Source of the DNA: Lineolata rhizophorae
Taxonomy: Eukaryota > Ascomycota > Dothideomycetes > Lineolatales > Lineolataceae
Length of the DNA: 64,000 nt
Assembly (NCBI GenBank): GCA_010093515.1
Contig: MU001687.1
Span: 382,070-446,069, forward strand
Direction: 5' to 3'
Both the position numbers and the translations under genes were made by a program. Positions 56,138-64,000 of this stretch are shown in pieces (position 1 is the stretch's first letter; each line of letters starts with the position of its first letter). The notes under the pieces were generated by a model. It had not been told where the DNA came from and did not search any database. It saw only the letters and a list, made by a program, of their open reading frames with translations.

Positions 56138-58289
56138 TCGGCCGGAAGGTCGAGGTGGAACGGTTTACCGGCTTAGAGGACAAGGCTATGTGTGAGCGGG
56201 GGGATGCTTGAAACAAAGTTTATCTTCGTTTTTGCTTATAAAGCCTCGTTTTTTATCGTTAAATTTTTACGTGTGTGTTTCTTGCTCTCTTCTTCAAATA
56301 CCTGATGAGTTGTTTGAGTTAGTGCTGTACCTGCTTGTACAGGTACCATGGTCCCCCTTCTCTCCCCTCCCTCGCCATGTCATGCTTCCCTTCCAGCTTC
56401 AAAACTCTGCTCCAATTATCTCTCTTTTATCTATGCTTCCTTCGAACCGTCCGCGCTCAGCTGTCCTGACTTCGGGAACTATGCTTCCTGTCTCTTCCTC
56501 ATCCATGATATGACGTCGGCCCTTTGCTTTTAACCTTTTCGTGTCAACGTCTTTGTTTCTTTCCCTTACACTAGGGCAGTTAGGAGGTGGGTTGGTCTGT
56601 CGCCCTATGTCTTTGCGCCCGTGCATTCTGGGATGGAGTGGGTGGTGTACGGCTAGCTGGTTGGTCAATGATGTATGCTTCCATCTTGTGTTTTTTTTCT
56701 TGTTTGATGTTATCAGACTTCAGCGTTGAACCTTTTTCGCTCTAGGAATGTAGGCATAGTGAAGATGGATGACACATGTTGAGTTTGAATAAAGAGCTGC
56801 CTTTGTGGTGACTGCTGCTTGAGTGATTGGGTTGATGTGGAGAGAATCACTGTTTCATGTGCAACCGGTTCGAAATTGAACGTAGAAGATGAGCAAAACC
56901 CTCCCTAGGTATAAGAGGATCGCAGTGAAGTCATTTCCAAAGTGTAAATGCTCCCTATCGGTCTCCGGCTTTGTTCATTTCTTTCGCGGATAGACAGTAT
57001 TTTGTCGCGAGCCTTCGGGAATTATCAAATGCGAAACAAGTAAACTGGTGTTACCAAGTGGAGCTTTGGAACTCAGAAACCACCACTGAATTACGCATTA
57101 ATCTAAGAACGCATAACCGAGTTTCGAAACATCATCCTACATTGCCATGTCGTGCGAGTCAAAAGTTGTCCGTGAAGGAGACGGCGTCTAAACTTAGAGA
57201 CCCTTGATACAGATATAGTTTGACGTTTTGGTAGGACACATTGCGCTTACTGACACCAACTCACAAGCAACCGCTAGTTGAATTCGCCTTGTGGCTATGT
57301 ACTCATTGGAATTTTAATCATTATGTCGCGTCGAGTGGACCCAATTCTCCTAGCACATCGACTGCTCGCTAGCTGTTGGACAAAAGGTTTCTGTTTCGCA
57401 TTGGGATCCAAACTCAGGAAATTGCAATCCAGTGATCATTTGAAAATGTATCCTAGACCCAAAAGCACATACTCAAGTGATTGTTTTCTGTCTCCGGGAT
57501 GAGGGTAAGTGCGGGAGCTTTTGCATTCGCAATTTTCGAGAAGAATTTTAGCCATTTGGTGGGGTCTTTGATGATGCTCTATCGGAAGAGACGCTTCCTG
57601 ATCTACGCACTGGGTGTTTGTAGTTCACTGCGACTCGACTGATTCTTTCCTCTATACTACTTACTAAATGTTTGTTATTCTAATAGTGCTTCAGGGCGAC
57701 TTGCTAATAGGGCTTGAGAACTTTCTAGGCTTTGAGAAGTGGCTTTCCTTATTTGGAAGAATAGGCCTACATATTACGGGAGAAGACTCTGCGATGACAA
57801 AAAATCGGCTGGGGGTCAGAGCGCAGAAACCCCTCAGGTGTAGTTATATGAAGGCTGTGACGCACGTTTGCTAGCAATCATTTTTAGAATCAAAGCATTA
57901 GGTTTAACCGCTACTCATGTCTAGATACCGTATTATGCACGGAAAAATGAACCGATAATTAGAGATTGGAGGAGATTCGCCTGGTGCCAATTTTCAACTA
58001 GACGAATCGAATGTATGCCGAAGAGGATCACAAATTCTTCCCATATATATTTGTTCATCTTTGCTCTACTTAGATAATCGCCTTGTTTGTTCTTGCCGTA
58101 AGTTGTGTTTCCCTGTATCTAAGATTGGCCCTCATTCATTTCCTACTCGCATCTTGCTGCGGCATAATCGAAATACTACCAATTCAAAGTCGGCATTGGT
58201 ATATAAATGATAAAGTTAATGCTGGATCCCAGTATCACAAGACCGTTACAGTAACGCCATGCACTATACATTATTCCAAGACATACTGT
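56138..58289. other. convergent intergenic region, NCS1 to PRI1
   Basis: 2.15 kb between convergent 3' ends. The first 600 nt are T-rich and are probably the NCS1 3' UTR. Beyond that, short open frames at 56971-57207, 57278-57502 and 57668-57874 show no protein-like features. Confidence 0.45.
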
Positions 58290-59939
58290 TTAAAACTCCA
58301 TACTCTCGCCCACGTCCTCCCTCTCCCTCTTCTTACCCACCGTCTCATCCTTCTCCAGCCGCGTCACAAAGTCTTTAAAGAACCCCACATACGGCTTCAA
58401 ACTCGTTTTATCCCAGTCCGGAACCTTGCTCTCCTCATCTCCCTCTCCTGCCTCCCAGCGATCGATCTCCTCTAATAGTTCCGTCACCACTGGCACACCC
58501 GTCGGATCGAACTCGGCCGCCTTATCCGGATCGATTGGCACGCACACCCTGCCCGTGCCTGGATGCACGCAAAATGGTGCTTTGAGTAAATGGTTCCGAG
58601 CGCGCGACACGGCCGCGTCGAGCCGCGGGTACGTGTACTCGAGCACGATGTCCTGTTGCGTGTGATGCAGGGCCTTCGTGTCGAGGTCGAGTCCGCCCGC
58701 ACCTTTCTTGGCGAGATCCGTAATGTCGTCCCACTTTTGCCTGCCGGTGCGGGAAGGGTCTGACGCCCAGGCTTCTTGAAGGGCTATGCGGAGGGTGGCG
58801 GCGCTTGGGGGGAGGAGAGAAAGGAGGTGGTCAGCTTTGGAGGAGTGACGCCAGGTGTCTTGCTCCGTGAGGATGGTCTTGCCGAAGTGGGGCTCGAGAA
58901 GTTTGAGGCTGCGCCTGAAGAAATTGTTAGCAACCGGAGAGGATGAATTACTTTCGAGTACGTACTGAAGGTGCGGATGCAGTGGCCGTTTGATGTTAAC
59001 CTTCTTTCCACTCTGGTCGCCACCTTTTAACAACTCCATATAGCCTGCAATGGCCTTCCGCTTCGAGTCATCTAGTTCCCTAGCCTTGCGATCGCAAACC
59101 CACGCGTGGACACCACGACGACCAGAGTACACCCACAAGATGTGCTCGTAGCCAAAATCATCCCGCAGCGAGGTGTCTAACACTTGGATGGCCATGGTCA
59201 AGAAGGCCCAGCATTTGCTGCACACCTTGGCGCCCTGGCAGCACGTCCGTAGTGAGTCGTAGTCGTCCATGTCCACGTCGAAGACAAGTTCGCGCGTCAA
59301 CGGCTTAAACTCTGAGGTATTCTTGGCAAGCTTGCGGTCGCGAGGATTGCTGGAGTAGACAGGACCAATCTCGAAACGCGTTGGTGTCATGGAGATGCAC
59401 TGCTTCCGTAGGCTAATGGGAAGGAGTTAAGGAGTTAGCGAGCCATTCCGTGATCGCAAGTCGACAAGTGAGGTGAAGAATTAGAGAGGTTCTTACAGGT
59501 CTCCCGTAGGAAAGGATTGGAAGCGCAGATACGCGTCGTTCTGTAGCGTAAATGCAAATTCACGAAACGTAAAATCTTTAGACGGCTTTGGAGAGTGGTT
59601 TAGCCACCGGAAAAGAAAGCGAAACGGATACAGACGCTGGTAAAACGCGCGCATGATATCTGGATCGGAATATCGAGGGCTGATCGCTTTTGCTGTAGCG
59701 AGCTTTTGCTGTAATGCCACCTGTTCCGAAGGCATGCTAGACGGGAACTCATCGTCGGACTCCTCGTCCATAATGTCGTTCATTTTTATCTTTTCGACCT
59801 CATGGGCTGGCGAGCTGCTGCCCTGGGATGAAGACCCGTCGCCAGACTCGGCGCTGCTATCCATTGCATGCGTCGCAGGTACGGTTGGAAGGGCCGTGTC
59901 TTCCTGAGAGACTGCCGGCGACGATTCTGAGTGTGGCAT
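58290..59939 (-). CDS. PRI1: DNA primase small (catalytic) subunit
   Basis: Exons 59939..59497, 59412..58966 and 58914..58290, 504 aa. The enzyme makes the RNA primer for DNA polymerase alpha. After an acidic, disordered N-terminus (residues 1-75) comes SDPDIMRAFYQRLYPFRFLF. The metal-binding aspartates are in LVFDVDMDDYDSLRTCC. The zinc site is CCQGAKVCSKCW and the nucleotide-binding block is SGRRGVHAWVCD. The C-terminal part has LTEQDTWRHSSKADHLL and ends VGESMEF. The middle intron (58965-58915) is exactly 51 nt with a GTACGT donor, a GCTAACA branch site and no in-frame stop, so it could be missed; splicing gives HPHLQRSLKLLEPHF, which fits the family better. Intron 1 (59496-59413) has a GTAAGA donor. 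The ATG at 59939 opens the frame. Confidence 0.94.
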
Positions 59940-60150
59940 CGTGGCTGCGGGGGATCAATCGAAAACCGGGGAGTCGAGGCGGGACTGGCATAGGCAGGTG
60001 GTGGTGAGGAGACGCGCGACGCGAACGCGACGCGGGTTTGGGCGGTGAAGGACGGCAAATCAGCGAAATTCCTAGCCACATACGCCCTGACGCCAAGAAG
60101 CCGTCGCGCTTCACGGTGTGGCTTGGTCTTACAGTCCGCTGCTAAATGTC
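59940..60150. other. PRI1 promoter region
   Basis: A GC-rich leader with no other feature. Confidence 0.5.
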
Positions 60151-60764
60151 TCATTTCAATCTACGTAGTAGTTCCACCAACTCTCGTACTGTCACCGCTG
60201 AGGTAGTTGCTTGAAGCAACTCTTGTTCCATCGTTTCATATGGAATACTTCGAGTACTTCTCATGTGTTTCATGTGTACAATCACGCTGCGCTCTAATCC
60301 TGTCAAGGCTCGTAAATTCTTTCCTACGCCATTGATGATAGCCATCCGCTGCACTGCCTGTAAGACGCTGCTGCTTCCCTACTTGTCTTAAGTCGTTGAT
60401 GATATTGCCTGATTATTTGGGGCCATCAGATGCCGATCGTTTCCAGCAATGTTCAAGAAGTGCGAACAGACCACACTCACCTATTTCTCCGCGGCGCAGG
60501 GTGCGTATTCTTCAGCCACGACCCTAGTGGTACATTGTGCGAATCACGTATCGTCTTGTTCGATTTCCCACTTTCCAACATTAGTGATTCCGAACTATCG
60601 CACCCAGTCAGAATAAACAGCTCTAATAGCGTCGACGGAAGAATTAGCGGGAAGGCGACATGTGGATTCGCGATGCGAACACCTCCTGTGGCATCTCGAC
60701 TAAGAACTTCAAGCTTAATACGATCGCCAAACGTCAGTACAAACGCTGAGTTCCTTAGCGGCAA
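60151..60764 (-). CDS. tentative two-exon gene, unknown, 5' end unresolved
   Basis: Two minus-strand exons fit: one ending at 60481 and one from 60370 to 60151. The first encodes AFVLTFGDRIKLEVLSRDA and a Leu-rich stretch (LILPSTLLELFILTGC). It ends at a GTGAGT donor, and the CAG acceptor at 60371 restores the frame. The second exon encodes about 73 residues ending ELLQATTSAVTVRELVELL-RRLK, helical in look. There is no ATG at the left edge: the frame opens after CTAAG (about 60756-60752), with a TACTAAT branch-like site before it, so a further 5' exon is implied, but I could not join one in frame. It may be a real small gene or a relic. No family is recognised. Confidence 0.28.
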
Positions 60765-62590
60765 TTAGTAATCGTATTTGCTTCCTCCTGCTTACTAGGA
60801 TTAGCATACCGCCATCATAGAGTATGTATTGGAAATCAGGAATGACGGCAGTTGAGGAGCGTCTAGGCTTGTTCCTGGGCGTACTGCGGACAACTTCGTC
60901 GGATAGAATAAAGAGATGAGGAGGCTCAGTGGATTATCTACATACATCCCGGCCCGAACATCGTGCATTGCGGCGCTCCCCATTCGCAAGCGAGATGCCC
61001 CAGACTAGTTGCAGCGATCTAACCCTTAATCTTATTTAATCGTGGCGCGGGAAGCTAACTTTCTAGATTTCGAAATAGAAGAGTAGGACCGCCCTAAATG
61101 CTTGTGATAAGGGCAATCAATGGCCAAAGCCTGTATGGAGCTGACAAAGACCAGTGTCCCGGGATGGATCTAGGTAAACTCCGGCCGTTTACTGCGGGTG
61201 TGCATGTACAGCACTGTAGCACAGCGGTGCGAATTCCGCAGCAAACGATATTGTCACTGGAGTTGGCCACAGAGGCCACCTACCATTCTGGCCCACGTTT
61301 CTGGGCTTGCACATCAACCCCACTCTTGCTCATCTGCACCTGATACAATACTGCATGAATCGACGAGCCATTCGCCTTTTATACGCCCTCACATTTACAC
61401 ACCAACATACTGCACCATTTCACTCTCTCGCATCCGGATCGCCACCACCACGCAACCCGAAATGGGTCGATCTCCTCACGACACCCGTCCGATCTTCCCC
61501 GACACTCAAGGCTCAAGTTGCACGAGCCGCCGCGCGAGCCGCCGGATTGGTGCGACGCCCTAGAGCTAGTCGGACGTTGCAGTGCTCCCGTTAAGACGTA
61601 GCTGAGAAACGCCGACCGAGAGCGGCCTCCGGGGCAGCCGCCAAGACCATCAGCACATGATTGGAGGGATAGACCCAGTTGCGCAATCGTGTGACTAGGA
61701 ACTGGCGATGAACATGGAGAAGCGAGAGGACTTGCGCAGCGGACAAGGCCTCCCGTGCCTTGTGCGCGGACGCGAATTCAAACTCATGAACGACGAGCGA
61801 TATTGCAGCCCGACCGTGGAAAAGTCTGGAATGTCTTGCCTGCGGGAAAGTAGCGGGACGGAGACAGTAACCGAATGAAGGATCGCCTGCTGCAACACCA
61901 ATTCCTCAGGCCGCAGATACTCGCACGATATTGCGAAGACGCATGCGCCGGGGACGACTCGGGCGAGGACGGCTGCCCCTCGGGACGGATGGGCAAGCGG
62001 AATTTCCGGGTCAGGCAACGCGCCCCGGGGCTGCGCACGGCATGGCTTGGGGTGTGAAATGGTGCAATGCCGTGAGATATGTGTGGCCGCCTGAGCTTCT
62101 TGACCTTAGCGGCGGTAGGGCTGCATCTGGCGGCGTGTGGGGAGAGGGCTGGCAGGTGCCACTGGGCTGCTGCGGCACGGGTGCAAGGCGCGGCGGATGG
62201 ATGCGGTAGGGCTGAGCTGTCAGCATCTTGATCAAGATGTTCAACGGCGCTCCCCCCCGGGCCCCCCCTTGGCTGGTTGGTCCCCAGCCCTGGGCGGCCG
62301 TTACCGCCAGACAGACGGAGCATCGCCCACTTTTGGCCCAGTGCTTTGCGCGTAATTCGCGCTTGTGCGCAAGCCACCGATATGCTGTGGCGGTCTGCAA
62401 GCCTCTTCTTCTGGCGCTTTTTAATTCAATGCGCCGCCGAGTTCGTTGAAGCAACCCGCCGAGCGATGCGTGCTGCGCGACATGCCTCCTTTCCGTCTGC
62501 CCCTCCCCTGTTGATGGTCGCTAGCTCGCGCTCTCGATCATTAACCCATTGAGCGCGGGCAGCGCTCCAATTGCCCTCCTCACCGTTGCC
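60765..62590. other. intergenic region, promoter of the Zn2Cys6 gene
   Basis: No supportable gene. Several open frames at 61200-62450 arise from a GC-rich stretch. A possible further exon of the tentative minus-strand gene may hide at 60800-60990. The last 100 nt are the leader of the transcription factor gene. Confidence 0.4.
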
Positions 62591-63965
62591 ATGGCCGACG
62601 AACAGGCACCTCGACCGTCGGAGGAGTTCATAACACCAACCGGGACACCCTCCGGACACTCAAGTGACAATCCGTCTACGGCGTTTGCTCCTCGAACCTG
62701 TGTGCGATGCAAGCGGCGGAAGCGCAAGTGCGATAAGAAACTGCCAAAATGCAGTCGGTGTGAGAGGTCCGTCGTCAATCACCGATCCGTCGTCTCAATG
62801 ACCTCGATTGTTAATTCTAACTCATTGCGCGAAAAATAGGCTTCTCATAGACTGCGTGTACGAGCCCGGCCATGAAGGCGGCAGCTCGATGGGCGGGATC
62901 ACGCAACCAATGACCATATGGCCTCCGCTCGGGGAGTTCGATTCCGATAACATGCCCACGCCGCCGTTCAATGTACTATCCATGATATCCTTGGTCTCAT
63001 CGACCTCGCAATTAAAGAATTCAATCGTGTCCCAAGTCTTTACACTTCTCCGCGAGCGAAACGTGAACATCCGCCAGTCTATCGAAACCTACTTTGAAAC
63101 CATCGAATGTTGGATGTCTATTGTCCAGCGCGAACGTTTCTACGCCCAGCTCAGCCGCTTTCAAGAACACCCAGAAAGCCCTACGTTTGCGGTTCTACTA
63201 CTATCCATGAACCTATTCATACAAGACCTGGACGCTGTTCGTACGGAAACGGGAGATTTCTGCACCATTTACAATCAGACCAAGGCGCTAGTTATGCTCC
63301 TACAGTCCTCTTCCAGTGAGCCGTGTATTGAGCTCGTCCAATCTTGTCTTATAATATCCATGTTTGAATTCTCCCACGGGGAATCGAAAAGGGCATATCT
63401 CACGGTGGAAATTGCCATTTCGATGGCGAGGTGTATTGACCTACACAATCATCCCACAGCTCGGAAATACGACGACATACAAGACTACTACGAAGCGGAG
63501 GAGAGAAGTCATGTCTGGTGGAGCTTATTCATCACAGAAAGGTAGGTTAATGGGTATAAAACCATTGTCCTCTTTATCATAGCTCACCTCTTTCAGGATG
63601 ATATGCTCCGCAATGCTCGATCCGACGCTCCCACGCGCTATGCCGACGCCATCTCCTGACCATTTGATGCCACTTGGGACAACCATGTGGGATCCGCAGG
63701 CGAATGCATGGCGAACGACCTTCGAACAATATCCGCTCTCTACATCTCCTAACGTTAGATTTCGCCCCTTTCGTCGAACAGCGCAAGGGGCGGTCATTCT
63801 TGGACGTGTGCTGGATCTTGCCAATGAAACAGCCAGGACTGGCTGTCCACCGCCGGCCTCTGCAGTGATTGAGCTAGATGAAGAAATTCAATCACATCTC
63901 ATGATACACATGGAGCAAAACGAAGACTGGGAAAGATACTGCGAGTCCATTGCCGCCCTAGTTAG
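62591..63965 (+). CDS. Zn2Cys6 binuclear-cluster transcription factor, 3' end beyond window
   Basis: Exons seen: 62591..62766, 62840..63541 and 63597..63965, followed by a GTAAGT donor, so at least one further exon lies outside the window. The visible part is about 415 aa. The binuclear zinc cluster lies at residues 37-65 (CVRCKRRKRKCDKKLPKCSRC, with spacing C2C6C6C2C7C). A 73-nt intron splits it just before the last Cys (ER then RLLIDC); its donor is a weak GTCCGT, but the join is fixed by the cluster. The middle part looks like the fungal transcription-factor regulatory domain, with the segment YLTVEIAISMARCIDLHNH and a downstream YYEAEERSHVWWSLFITER, typical of that domain. It would act in the nucleus; targets are unknown. 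No metabolic cluster is visible next to it on this side. Confidence 0.9.
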
Positions 63966-64000
63966 GTAAGTTTTTTGTCTCATGGCATACGATTTTGTGA

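Noticed and set aside
57278-57874. Short frames in the NCS1-PRI1 gap
   Set aside because: No motifs or splice partners; consistent with chance frames in AT-rich sequence.

Overview
The window looks like a piece of nuclear chromosome from a filamentous ascomycete (Pezizomycotina; Sordariomycetes is my best guess, not proven). The reasons are short introns of about 50-200 nt with GTRNGT donors and CTRAC-type branch sites, single-gene transcription units on both strands, and the gene content: a WOPR (Gti1/Pac2) regulator, a WSC-domain wall protein, a Zn2Cys6 regulator, a microsomal P450 and a PsuG-PfkB fusion. I see no operons, CRISPR arrays, rRNA, confident tRNA, or intact transposon or virus-like element. 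All exon joins were worked out by hand from splice signals and reading-frame continuity.

Layout. 0.36-3.6 kb: POL5 (+). 4.4-5.1 kb: a small secreted protein (-). 6.7-7.3 kb: mitochondrial ribosomal protein uS17m (+). 8.5-9.1 kb: a small membrane protein (+). 11.7-13.5 kb: a cytochrome P450 (+). Next come about 8.2 kb without a recognisable gene, then a WOPR-family master regulator (21.7-23.4 kb, +) and about 3.2 kb more of gene-free sequence. From 26.7 kb the window is gene-dense: a DpaL-like PLP lyase (-), ribosomal protein eL19 (-), two divergent tandem paralogues of an unknown family (-, -), OST1/ribophorin I (-), a WSC-domain GPI-type protein (+), a pseudouridine glycosidase/kinase fusion (-), ribosomal protein uL15 (+) and a TM9/EMP70 protein (-). 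45.5-48.6 kb holds the decayed remains of a large TPR/ankyrin-repeat protein. Then come the head-to-head pair NAB2 (-) and an SR-type RRM protein (+), NCS1 (+), the DNA primase small subunit PRI1 (-), a tentative two-exon gene (-), and a Zn2Cys6 transcription factor that runs off the right edge (+).

How the genes relate. Most are conserved housekeeping genes with no common pathway: ribosome biogenesis and translation (POL5, eL19, uL15, uS17m), mRNA processing (NAB2, SR protein), secretory pathway (OST1, TM9), replication (PRI1) and calcium signalling (NCS1). A CACGTGA element lies about 70-400 nt upstream of several start codons, which hints at shared control. The accessory parts are the P450, the WOPR gene with its very long flanks, the unknown paralogue pair, the secreted protein and the ankyrin relic. 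The most noteworthy points are the unknown tandem family, the oversized upstream region of the WOPR regulator, and the eL19 gene whose start codon is split by an intron.
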